This document shows positions 6,551-13,207 of a DNA stretch of 13,450 bases, one piece after another. Position 1 is the stretch's first letter. The number at the start of each line of letters is the position of its first letter. Source of the stretch: CAYLLT01 sp964591605. GTDB lineage: Bacteria > Planctomycetota > Phycisphaerae > UBA1845 > PWPN01. A program made the translations under genes and the position numbers. Where the stretch lies: contig CAZQEN010000209.1 in assembly GCA_964591605.1 (NCBI GenBank), positions 1 through 13,450 on the forward strand, read 5' to 3'. Under the pieces are notes generated by a model. That model had not been told where the DNA came from, searched no databases, and saw only the letters and a list, made by a program, of their open reading frames with translations.

Positions 6551-8497
6551 ATGCCGGCCCGAAAGCCCGTGTTTGCCCTGCTCCAGCAGGAGAAAGACCT
6601 GGCCGCCGACGACGCCCTGGCCGTCGCCCTCCGCTGCGCCGCACCGCGCGACGGCGAAGCCATCGTCGAGACGCTCCTCGCCCGCGACCGGCCCGCCGGC
6701 CTCTACTCGCTCGTCGAGTCCTTCCACCAGCTCGACGGACCCGCCCGCCAGCGCGTTCTCGATGACGGCCAGCGCATCTTCCGCGTCCTGAGGGAGGCAT
6801 TCGGCTCTCGCGAGGAGCGCGTCCGGCTCAACGTCCTGGAGATCATCCGCGACGCCCGCCTGTATCGCGCCTGCTACCTGCTGGAAACCGCCCTGCTCGA
6901 CCGGCACCCCCGCGTGCGCGAACTCGCCGCCGAGACCCTCCACGCCCTGGCCGACGCCCTTCTCACCATCGACGCCGGCCCGGCCCCGGGCGCCGCCGCG
7001 CCGCAGACTCAGCCGCTCGCCGCCGCCGCACCGACCGGCTGGGAGCAGCAGCGCCTGCTGATGGGCGATCTCGCCTCCCGGCGCGAAGACCGCCGCCAGT
7101 TGGCCCTCGCCCTGGCCATGGGCGTCACCAGCTTCGCCACCCACCTGCAGCCCAGGGTGATCGAAGCGGCCATGTGGCTCATCGACGATGTCGGCCAGCG
7201 CTTCTGGACCGCCATCACCGGCTCCTCCTCGCGCGGACTCCGGACGGCCATCGGCGTCCTCGAGGACTTCCAGAACCCGCGGCTCGTGCCCTTCGCCATG
7301 GAGGCGATCGCCCGTTCTGACATCCGCCCGCACGTGCTCCGCATCCTCGCCAGCCGCTCCGACCCCGACTTTCTGGCCGAATGGCTCCGCCAGGGCTGGC
7401 GGCTGGTCGAACCGCGCCTGGCCCGCTGCATGACGGCCGTCAAGGAACTTGCCTGCGTGGAAGATCGCGCAGCCGCCCTCCTTCACCTGCCTTCCGACTC
7501 CGAGCGCCACGTCAGCCGCTGGATCCGGCTCACCGGCCTGCCCGACGAAACCCGCACCCTGGTGATGAAGGAGCTCTACCGCCGCGGCGGGTCCGAGCTG
7601 CGCCGCTCGGCCATCTCCGCCCTGACCGAGTGTCACGATGAACGCAGCCTCAGACTCCTGCGCGTCGTCGGCAGCGAACGCGAGCTCGAATGCTCGCCGA
7701 TCGCCCGGCTCGAACTGGCCCGCCGGCTCCCCGACCACTTCCCGCCCGGCGATGTGATCCCCGACCTGCCGACCGGCTCGGCCCCGCGGACCCCGCGCCA
7801 GGCCTCGCCCGCCATGACGCTCGAGCAATACTGGAATGACTACGACGATCTCACGCAGGAAGAGCGCCTGCGCCTGGGCGCCCTGGTGATCGCCCGGGCC
7901 CCGCGGGCATGGGCCCTCCTGAACCGGCATCTCACCAATCCCGACGCCCAGTACCGCGTGCGGGCGCTGCGGATCATCACCACGCTCGGGCTCTCGACCA
8001 GTTTCGCCGAGCAGATTTACCCGCTCAGCTACGACCCGCATCCGGAGGTCCGCAGCACCGCCGTCGCCGCGCTCGGACAGCTTCCCAACCCGACTTCCCG
8101 GCGGATCGTCCAGCGGGCCCTCATCGATCCCGACCAGCGCGTCCAGGCCAATGCCGTGGAGGCCGCGGAAGAGGGCGGCCACGTCGCCGCCGACCTGCTG
8201 CTGCCCAAGCTCGCCTCGAACGACAACCGCGTCCGCGCCAACGCCGTCAAGGCCCTCCTGCGACTCGGCGTGCGTGAAGCCGCCGAAACCCTGCTCCGCA
8301 TGCTCCAGGATCCCGACCGCCGCCAGCGCGTCAGCGCCCTGTGGCTCATCGAGAAGATGGGCCTCTTCACGCTCGCCAGCCGCGTCATCGCCATGGCCGC
8401 CGCCGATCAGGACGCGGACGTCCGCGCCCGTGCGAGCACCATCCGTGCACGCCTGCTGGCTCAACCGTCGCCCCAGACCGCGGAGGCCCTGCCATGA
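6551..8497 (+). CDS. HEAT-repeat protein (648 aa)
   Basis: The ATG at 6551 is preceded by TAGGAG with 7 bases spacing. The product is cytoplasmic, without a signal peptide or membrane segment, and almost wholly helical. Paired-helix repeats with the HEAT pattern (hydrophobic-A-x-x-A-L plus D-x-x-x-x-V-R) recur. Clear units include HPRVRELAAETLHALADAL near residue 120, DPHPEVRSTAVAALGQL around 495, DQRVQANAVEAAEE around 530, NRVRANAVKALLRLG around 560 and DRRQRVSALWLIEKMG around 590. A Pro/Ala-rich linker lies near residues 138-160. HEAT solenoids serve as protein-protein scaffolds and no enzymatic motif is visible. The stop TGA overlaps the ATG of the next gene in an ATGA arrangement, so the two are translationally coupled and their products probably work together. 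Confidence 0.8.
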   Translation: MPARKPVFALLQQEKDLAADDALAVALRCAAPRDGEAIVETLLARDRPAGLYSLVESFHQLDGPARQRVLDDGQRIFRVLREAFGSREERVRLNVLEIIRDARLYRACYLLETALLDRHPRVRELAAETLHALADALLTIDAGPAPGAAAPQTQPLAAAAPTGWEQQRLLMGDLASRREDRRQLALALAMGVTSFATHLQPRVIEAAMWLIDDVGQRFWTAITGSSSRGLRTAIGVLEDFQNPRLVPFAMEAIARSDIRPHVLRILASRSDPDFLAEWLRQGWRLVEPRLARCMTAVKELACVEDRAAALLHLPSDSERHVSRWIRLTGLPDETRTLVMKELYRRGGSELRRSAISALTECHDERSLRLLRVVGSERELECSPIARLELARRLPDHFPPGDVIPDLPTGSAPRTPRQASPAMTLEQYWNDYDDLTQEERLRLGALVIARAPRAWALLNRHLTNPDAQYRVRALRIITTLGLSTSFAEQIYPLSYDPHPEVRSTAVAALGQLPNPTSRRIVQRALIDPDQRVQANAVEAAEEGGHVAADLLLPKLASNDNRVRANAVKALLRLGVREAAETLLRMLQDPDRRQRVSALWLIEKMGLFTLASRVIAMAAADQDADVRARASTIRARLLAQPSPQTAEALP

Positions 8498-8916
8498 CCG
8501 CCCCCCTCCTGGCCGACACCATGAGACAGCGGCAGTCGCTTCAGCATGCCCACGAATGGTTCAGCCGCGACGACCCGACCATCCTGATCACCGTCTTGTC
8601 TGTGCTGGGTGTGATCCTCATCGGCCTCGTGGTGGCGGCTCTCTGGCAGCGCATGCAGGACTGGCGGCTCGAGCCCGAGCGCCGCCGGCCCATGAGGCTC
8701 TTCCGCAGGCTGCAGCGCCATCTCGGACTGCGCTGGATCGACCGCTGGCGCCTCTGGAGGCTCGCCTGGAGACTCGAGCTGCCCCACCCGGCCGCCCTGC
8801 TCATCTCGGCGCTGTATTTCGACCAGTGTCTCGAACGCCTGTCGGGCGCAGACCAGAGCCCGCAACGCATGGCCCATTACCGGGCCATCCGCGCGCGGCT
8901 CTTCAGCGAATCATGA
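8494..8916 (+). CDS. Single-pass membrane protein with basic cytoplasmic tail (140 aa)
   Basis: The start is the ATG at 8494, overlapping the HEAT gene stop (ATGA), with GGAGG about 8 bases upstream. An upstream extension of the same frame exists inside the HEAT gene, but this start has the ribosome-binding site and the coupling. Residues 1-28 are polar. Residues 29-50 (ILITVLSVLGVILIGLVVAAL) are one membrane helix. The following region to about residue 95 is extremely rich in Arg and Trp (for example RRLQRHLGLRWIDRWRLWRL), suggesting a helix lying on the membrane surface or binding nucleic acid or an acidic partner. The C-terminal 45 residues look like a compact helical hairpin. No family was recognised. 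The natural inference is a membrane anchor for the HEAT scaffold. The gene ends convergent with glnK, with 59 bases between stops and no clear terminator. Confidence 0.7.
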   Translation: MTAPLLADTMRQRQSLQHAHEWFSRDDPTILITVLSVLGVILIGLVVAALWQRMQDWRLEPERRRPMRLFRRLQRHLGLRWIDRWRLWRLAWRLELPHPAALLISALYFDQCLERLSGADQSPQRMAHYRAIRARLFSES

Positions 8917-8975
8917 TGGAAGTGTGACCGAATCCCCGAATCAGTGGTCGTCCGTCGCCCCGTCAGGCGATCCTT

Positions 8976-9329
8976 TCACGGCCCGATCGCCACCATCCCC
9001 GTCTCACCGGTCCGGATCTGGATGCAGTCATCGAGCCCAAGCACGAAGATCTTCCCGTCGCCGAGCTTGCCCGTCTCACCGCTGCGACCCGCTCGCACGA
9101 TCGCCTCCACCGCCGGCTCGACGAATGCCTCGTTCACCGCAATCTCGAGCTTGAGCTTCGGCAGCAGCCGCACCACCGTCTCCTGCGCGCGGTACACCTC
9201 CGTGAACCCCCGCTGCCGCCCGCAACCCCGCACCTCGCTCACCGTCATCAGGTAGACGTCCACTTCGTTGAGCGCCTGCTGTACTTCCTCGAGCTTCTCC
9301 GGCCGGATGATGGCCACAATCATTTTCAT
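8976..9329 (-). CDS. glnK: PII nitrogen regulatory protein, GlnK type, lacking Tyr51 (117 aa)
   Basis: The sequence starts MKMIVAIIRPEKLEEVQQAL, the classic PII beginning, and has the B-loop TGKLGDGKIFV and the C-terminal RTGE ATP/2-oxoglutarate-site residues. PII trimers sense ATP/ADP and 2-oxoglutarate and, beside an amt gene, normally plug the ammonium channel with their T-loops. The T-loop aligns without gaps to E. coli GlnB: GRQRGFTEVYRAQET, with Tyr46 and Glu50 kept, but residue 51, the uridylylated Tyr in proteobacteria, is Thr. Residue 49, the phosphorylated Ser of cyanobacteria, is Gln. Three extra residues (within AGRSGETGK) precede the B-loop. The gene lies 71 bases downstream of amt on the same strand, the reverse of the common glnK-amtB order. 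That gap holds a heptamer repeat array and no obvious promoter, so co-transcription from amt is likely. Confidence 0.95.
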   Translation of the reverse strand: MKMIVAIIRPEKLEEVQQALNEVDVYLMTVSEVRGCGRQRGFTEVYRAQETVVRLLPKLKLEIAVNEAFVEPAVEAIVRAGRSGETGKLGDGKIFVLGLDDCIQIRTGETGMVAIGP

Positions 9330-9363
9330 CGCAGTATCCTTCTCCCGAACCGCCCGTCTCGAC

Positions 9364-9405
9364 TTCCGTCTTTCGGTTTTCGACTTTCGGCTTTAGGCTT
9401 TCACA
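9364..9405 (-). repeat. Heptamer tandem repeat between amt and glnK
   Basis: Six consecutive 7-base units read on the plus strand TTCCGTC, TTTCGGT, TTTCGAC, TTTCGGC, TTTAGGC, TTTCACA, with a consensus near TTTCGGC. The last unit overlaps the amt stop codon (9403-9401). On the transcribed strand this is an A-rich GCCGAAA repeat. Such short tandem heptamers are known in some bacteria, notably filamentous cyanobacteria. Function is unknown. Confidence 0.8.
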
Positions 9406-11068
9406 CCCCCACCGGCTGCTTGTACGCTCGCTCCTCGATCTTCTCGATCTTGGCCGAAACCGTGGGCGAAACCGGCTTGAACAACTGCTCCAGGTTCTGC
9501 CGGATCTTCTCCGGATCGCCGCTGCGGAAGCGGAACTTGTTCTCGCGGATCGTGCTGACGTTCGAATACACCACCCGGAACTGCGGCGACGGAGGCGAAC
9601 CCGTGTCCTGGCACAGACTCCGCCAGTGCTGGATCAGCAGCCCCGGCTCGATACCCTCAACCACCGCCGTGAACCGGTCCCAGCTGATCGGCGGCAGATT
9701 CGCCGGCTTCGGCTCGCGCGTCCCGACAATCGCCACCGCTTCGCTCGTCCCGATGTGATACCCCCGCTCGCTGTGCTGCGAGATGTCCAGACCAGGGATC
9801 TCCTCCTCGTGCGAGGCTCGCAACCCGAAGACCTTGTCGACCACGACCAGAATGACCAGCGTGCCGAGGCCGCAGAAGCCATAGGTTGCCACGGTGGCAA
9901 TCAACTGCTTGGTGAGCAGCGCCGCCCCGCCTTCCAGAGCAATGGTCGGGTTGATGGCCTTCGTCGCGAACAGACCCGTCAGCAGCGCCCCCAGCGTCCC
10001 GCCGACCATGTGCACGCCCACCACGTCGAGGGCGTCGTCATAACCCAGCCGGGGCTTGAGGTTGACCGCCGCATAACAGATGACGCCCGCCAGTACTCCA
10101 AACAGGATCGAGCTCAACGGCGTCACGAAACCTGCCGCCGGCGTAATGCACACCAGTCCCGCCACCACACCTGAGGCCGCGCCGAGAATCGTCGGCTTGC
10201 CCGTCTTGAACCACTCCGCCGCCATCCAGCCCAGCGCCGCCGCCGCCGCCGCTGTATTCGTATTCGCGAACGCGATCGCCGCCAGTTCGTTCGAGCCGCA
10301 CGCGCTGCCCGCGTTGAATCCGAACCAGCCGAACCACAGCAGGGCTGCTCCCACCACCGTGAACGGCAGATTGTGCGGCGCCATCGGCTCATGTCCGTAG
10401 CCCAGACGTTTGCCCAGATAGATCGCCGTCACCAGGGCCGAGATGCCGCTCGAGATATGGACTACCGTTCCGCCGGCAAAGTCCAGCGCGCCGACTTTCG
10501 TTCCGATCCACCCGCCGCCCCACACCCAGTGGCACAGCGGCAGATAAATCAGCGTCGACCACAGAAACATCATCGCGGCGAACGCCGGAAACCGGATCCG
10601 TTCCGCGAATGTGCCCGAGATCAGTGCCGGTGTGATGATCGCAAACGTCATCTGGAACATCGCGAACAGGATCTGAGGGATGCTTCCCGCCAGCGGATGC
10701 GCCGTGTTGAGCGTTCCCTTGAGCCCGATCATCGACAGCCCGCCGATGAAGAGGTTCGTACCCTCGGATGCTGCTGTTCCAAACGCCAGCGAATACCCGA
10801 ATAACACCCACGTCACGCTGATCAGGCCGGCGCAGAACAGGCTGTGCATGAACGTCGACAGCACGTTCTTGCTCCGCACCAGCCCGCCGTAAAACAGCGC
10901 CAGCGCCGGAACCGTCATCATCAGCACCAGCGCCGTGCTCGTGAGCATCCACGCGGTGTCGCCGGTGTTGAACGGCAGTGCGTCCGCCGCCCAGGCGTGA
11001 GAGGTCAAAACCAGTACAATCGGCGGGGCCAGCAGCCGGCCCAGTTTCCAGCTTTGAGCTTTCATCAT
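9401..11068 (-). CDS. amt: Ammonium transporter with C-terminal extension (555 aa)
   Basis: Residues 1-28 form a signal peptide ending AWA-A, as in AmtB. The channel follows with 11 expected helices. Hallmarks are FYGGLVRSKNVL near residue 59, FQMTFAIITPALI with the Phe-gate positions F138 and F142, VWGGG at 182-186, LDFAGGTVVH with Asp196 and His204, and DVVGVHMVGG with His353; the two His line the pore. The PII-docking tail GLRASHEEEIPGLDISQHSERGY ends at residue 437. Most Amt proteins stop near there, but this one continues for about 118 residues. That part looks like a soluble alpha/beta domain (ISWDRFTAVVEGIEPGLLI, FRVVYSNVSTIRENKFRFR, PEKIRQNLEQLF) with no recognised family. Two ATGs are adjacent at 11068 and 11065; the second is better spaced from AAAGGA. 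glnK follows 71 bases downstream. Confidence 0.95.
   Translation of the reverse strand: MMKAQSWKLGRLLAPPIVLVLTSHAWAADALPFNTGDTAWMLTSTALVLMMTVPALALFYGGLVRSKNVLSTFMHSLFCAGLISVTWVLFGYSLAFGTAASEGTNLFIGGLSMIGLKGTLNTAHPLAGSIPQILFAMFQMTFAIITPALISGTFAERIRFPAFAAMMFLWSTLIYLPLCHWVWGGGWIGTKVGALDFAGGTVVHISSGISALVTAIYLGKRLGYGHEPMAPHNLPFTVVGAALLWFGWFGFNAGSACGSNELAAIAFANTNTAAAAAALGWMAAEWFKTGKPTILGAASGVVAGLVCITPAAGFVTPLSSILFGVLAGVICYAAVNLKPRLGYDDALDVVGVHMVGGTLGALLTGLFATKAINPTIALEGGAALLTKQLIATVATYGFCGLGTLVILVVVDKVFGLRASHEEEIPGLDISQHSERGYHIGTSEAVAIVGTREPKPANLPPISWDRFTAVVEGIEPGLLIQHWRSLCQDTGSPPSPQFRVVYSNVSTIRENKFRFRSGDPEKIRQNLEQLFKPVSPTVSAKIEKIEERAYKQPVGV
11044..11064 (-). repeat. Three heptamer units covering the first codons of amt
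   Basis: Plus-strand units GTTTCCA, GCTTTGA, GCTTTCA follow one another immediately and supply codons for amt residues 2-9, ahead of the signal-peptide hydrophobic core. Unit length and CTTT core resemble the array at the 3' end of the same gene. The tract is short, so it may be chance. Confidence 0.4.
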
Positions 11069-11222
11069 GTGTCCTTTCCGGGCACGGCTTGCACCAGGAT
11101 GATCACCGGCGCGCTGTCGCCCCCAAAACGCCGGCTCCGGGATGGCCCGAACTCACCCCGATGCACAGCCGGCCCCGGTTGCCGCTTCAGACTACGTGTC
11201 TCAGGGATGCGACTCCGGGGAG

Positions 11223-11345
11223 GTGTTCAGCGTCCAGCCGCCCGTGATAGAGCCCGAAGCGCAAGCGAGGGGTTCACGCAGTTGCTCGCCCTTCCTGCCG
11301 ATCCCTCGCTTGCGCTTTGGGCTCCATCAAGGCGCCGCTGAACAC
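11223..11345. repeat. Long two-part inverted repeat (palindromic element)
   Basis: An inner stem pairs 11250-11271 (GAGCCCGAAGCGCAAGCGAG plus GG) with 11303-11324, 21 of 22 bases complementary, around a 31-base loop. An outer stem pairs GTGTTCAGCG at 11223-11232 perfectly with CGCTGAACAC at 11336-11345. Unpaired arms of 17 and 11 bases separate the two stems. The arrangement recalls REP/BIME or MITE-like elements. From memory, a core of this type (CCCTCGCTTGCGCTT) recurs in planctomycete intergenic regions; this was not checked. Confidence 0.8.
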
Positions 11346-11348
11346 GAA

Positions 11349-11475
11349 CGACTCCAAGAGTCGCAGGCGACAGTTGAACCGGGAGCCCAACCATCCCAAG
11401 CGATACCCGCATGCAGAACGGGTATGAACAGTCAACCCCTCGGCAAGTACGGTGCCGCGGGCGCACGGTGCCCGC
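11349..11475. other. Cluster of three small hairpins
   Basis: CGACTC-CAA-GAGTCG occupies 11349-11363 (perfect 6-bp stem). ATACCCG at 11403-11409 pairs with CGGGTAT at 11419-11425 across a 9-base loop. GCGGGC at 11457-11462 pairs with GCCCGC at 11470-11475 across 7 bases. None is followed by a T-run in either direction, so they are poor intrinsic terminators. They directly adjoin the larger palindrome and may be part of the same repeat family. Confidence 0.5.
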
Positions 11476-11581
11476 AACCCCCGATTACAGCTCAGAAAAC
11501 CGGATTTCAGGCGGGTGAGGGCAATTCAATCTGCTGATATGCACGGCAGTCAGACCGGCCCTGCGCGTTTTGTGGGCAGCT

Positions 11582-12442
11582 TCAGTGCGGCGTGGCTCCC
11601 CCCGCAGGACGCGACCGCGCCGGCGGGCGAAAGCCCAGCCGTTCGATCACTTCTCGGGCCTCAGGCGACCCCAGAAACTCCAGAAACCGCCCCGCTTCCG
11701 CACCGCTCCCCCGGCAGGCCGCCGCCTCGTACACGATGGGCTCGTGCAGGTCCGCCGGCACGACACCGATTGTCTCGAGCCCGTCGGACCCCGCAACATC
11801 GGTCCGATAGACAATCCCCGCGTCCGCTTCGCCCCGCTCGACCAGCCGCACCGCCGCTCGCACGTCCGCCGCCGGCAGGATCCGATCCCGCACACCCTCC
11901 CACCAGCCCAGTGCCTCCAGCGCCTGCCGCGCGTACCTGCCGGCGGGCACGGACTGCGGGTCGCCCATCGCCAGCCGCCCCTTCAGCGCATCGCCGAAGC
12001 GAAAACCCTGCTCAAACGTCGCCTTGAATGCCTTGCCCTTCGGGACGATGAGCACCAGATCGTTCCCCATCACCTCGCGGCGGCTCCCCGGCTTGAGCAG
12101 CCCCTGGCGCTCGAGCTCATCCACCCAGAGCGGCTCCGCGCTCACGAACACATCGCAGTGGGCCCCCGCCTCGATCTGCCGGGCCAGCGTCGACGACGCC
12201 GAGAAGCTCCCGTGAACCGGAATACCCGTCCGCTTCTCGAACACCGTGCCGATCTGCTCGACCCACTCCGTGGTGCTCGCCGCCGCGAGCACCGTGACCC
12301 CGCGTGCCGGCCGATTCCCCGCCCGCTCCCGGTCGCAGCCGGCCGCACATCCCATCACGCCCGCCGCCAACCACATCCAGATCGCCCGCCCGCGAAAACA
12401 TCCGCGCGCGGACCGACCGGCCGTATCCGTCAGCTCCGACAT
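11582..12442 (-). CDS. modA: Molybdate ABC transporter substrate-binding lipoprotein ModA (286 aa)
   Basis: The sequence after the signal region, VTVLAAASTTEWVEQIGTVF, then GIPVHGSFSASSTLARQIEA and CDVFVSA, is the conserved N-lobe of ModA; the Ser residues of AAAS and SASST contact the oxyanion. GDPQSVPAGRYARQALEALG and DAGIVYRTDV provide the second lobe and the binding-site Tyr region. The protein captures molybdate or tungstate outside the cytoplasmic membrane for an ABC importer. The start at 12442 has GGAGAGG 9 bases upstream and gives a signal peptide ending AAGC, a plausible lipobox with Cys at 36. An in-frame ATG at 12472 adds ten residues and is less likely. The frame is open further upstream, but that is the antisense of the next gene. 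No modB or modC is adjacent: the next gene downstream is amt, 513 bases away. Confidence 0.92.
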   Translation of the reverse strand: MSELTDTAGRSARGCFRGRAIWMWLAAGVMGCAAGCDRERAGNRPARGVTVLAAASTTEWVEQIGTVFEKRTGIPVHGSFSASSTLARQIEAGAHCDVFVSAEPLWVDELERQGLLKPGSRREVMGNDLVLIVPKGKAFKATFEQGFRFGDALKGRLAMGDPQSVPAGRYARQALEALGWWEGVRDRILPAADVRAAVRLVERGEADAGIVYRTDVAGSDGLETIGVVPADLHEPIVYEAAACRGSGAEAGRFLEFLGSPEAREVIERLGFRPPARSRPAGGATPH

Positions 12443-12499
12443 CTTGTCCGGCCTCTCCAATCCATTTAACATCGCCCTCAGCCTCAGAAGGAGACAACC

Positions 12500-12973
12500 A
12501 TGCTGGCCGATCTGAGCGACACCTCTCTCTTGGTCATTGCGAGCCGATGGATCCACCTCGCCTCCGTCATCGTGGCCGTCGGCGGCACCGTCTTCATGCG
12601 GCTCATCGTGCATCCTACGGCGAGCCAGGTCCTCCCGCCCGAGGTCGGCAGCCAGTTCGGCCCGACCCTCGTCCGACGCTGGTCCAGGGCCCTCCACACC
12701 TGCATCGCCCTCATCCTCATCACGGGCATCTACAACACGGTCGTTCAATTCCCCCTGCACAAGGGCCAGCCGATCTACCACAGCCTGTGGGGCGTCAAAG
12801 TCATCCTGGCCCTGTTCCTCTTCTTCATCGCCATCGCCATCATGGGCAAAAGCCCCGCGTTTGAAGGCCTTCGCAAGAAACGCCCCATGTGGATGGGCGT
12901 CAATATCGCCCTTGCCGCCGTCATCGTCCTCCTCTCCAACCTCCTCCGCTACATCCCCCCGTCCACCCCGTAG
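12500..12973 (+). CDS. Four-helix membrane protein, CopD-like (157 aa)
   Basis: The ATG at 12500 follows AAGGAG at 7 bases spacing. Four membrane helices are evident at about residues 9-33, 66-84, 96-115 and 131-150. Histidines lie in or next to the helices: His19 in RWIHL, His38 in IVHPT, His66 in RALHT, and His87 and His94 in the loop before helix 3. This pattern resembles small CopD/DUF2269-type membrane proteins, some of which bind haem or copper, but the assignment is tentative and the substrate unknown. The gene is divergent from modA, with only 57 bases between the start codons, so the promoters must overlap and co-regulation is possible. A 7-bp hairpin at 13088-13106, without a T-run, is the only terminator-like structure downstream. 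Confidence 0.72.
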   Translation: MLADLSDTSLLVIASRWIHLASVIVAVGGTVFMRLIVHPTASQVLPPEVGSQFGPTLVRRWSRALHTCIALILITGIYNTVVQFPLHKGQPIYHSLWGVKVILALFLFFIAIAIMGKSPAFEGLRKKRPMWMGVNIALAAVIVLLSNLLRYIPPSTP

Positions 12974-13029
12974 CCGCAAAGCCGAAGGCCTCCATGTGGC
13001 CCCGCCACCTTGACCGCCATCCGTGGCAC

Positions 13030-13066
13030 GCCCATCTTGGTCGTAACCCGTCGCATGGGCATCTTG
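13030..13066. repeat. Short mixed direct/inverted repeat
   Basis: GCCCAT at 13030-13035 is the reverse complement of ATGGGC at 13055-13060, and CATCTTG occurs at 13033-13039 and 13060-13066. The pair could form a small hairpin downstream of the CopD-like gene. Support is weak. Confidence 0.35.
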
Positions 13067-13087
13067 CACGAGCCGACCCATGTGCAC

Positions 13088-13106
13088 CCTGCCTGTAAAA
13101 GGCAGG
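13088..13106. other. Hairpin CCTGCCT-GTAAA-AGGCAGG
   Basis: A perfect 7-bp stem with a 5-base loop lies 115 bases after the stop of the CopD-like gene. It is followed by TAAAAGCG rather than a T-run, so it is not a standard intrinsic terminator but could stall or stabilise the transcript end. Confidence 0.4.
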
Positions 13107-13195
13107 TAAAAGCGTGAGCCCCCGCAGACCCAGCCGATGCCCGTCGCTCCGGCCTGCACCCTCACGCCGAAGCGCCGACCATGTTCTGATGTCAT

Positions 13196-13202
13196 AGGAG
13201 GT
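13196..13202 (+). promoter_or_regulatory. Full-consensus ribosome-binding site AGGAGGT
   Basis: AGGAGGT sits 5 bases before GTG at 13208-13210. This is a complete match to the anti-Shine-Dalgarno sequence, among the strongest in the window, so it argues that something is or was translated from that GTG. Confidence 0.5.
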
Positions 13203-13207
13203 ATTCC

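Larger units (their letters stand above)
11069..11581. other. 513-bp gene-free interval between amt and modA
   Basis: No convincing coding sequence is visible on either strand; possible frames are arginine- or serine-rich shadows with no ribosome-binding site. Bases 11069-11222 should hold the amt promoter, but no sigma-70 or well-placed sigma-54 site was found there. Bases 11223-11345 hold a long palindromic element, and 11349-11475 hold three smaller hairpins. The remainder to 11581, downstream of modA, shows no U-tract terminator. The interval appears to be a site where repeats accumulate. Confidence 0.6.

Noticed and set aside
6410..8464. 684-codon open frame antisense to the HEAT-repeat gene
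   Set aside because: It is the compositional shadow of the HEAT gene (few stop codons at high GC), with Gly/Glu/Ala runs and no family motif.
11075..11096. Possible sigma-54 promoter for amt (GG and GC doublets 10 bases apart on the minus strand)
   Set aside because: Few other consensus bases match, and the start point would fall at the ATG, leaving no room for the visible ribosome-binding site.
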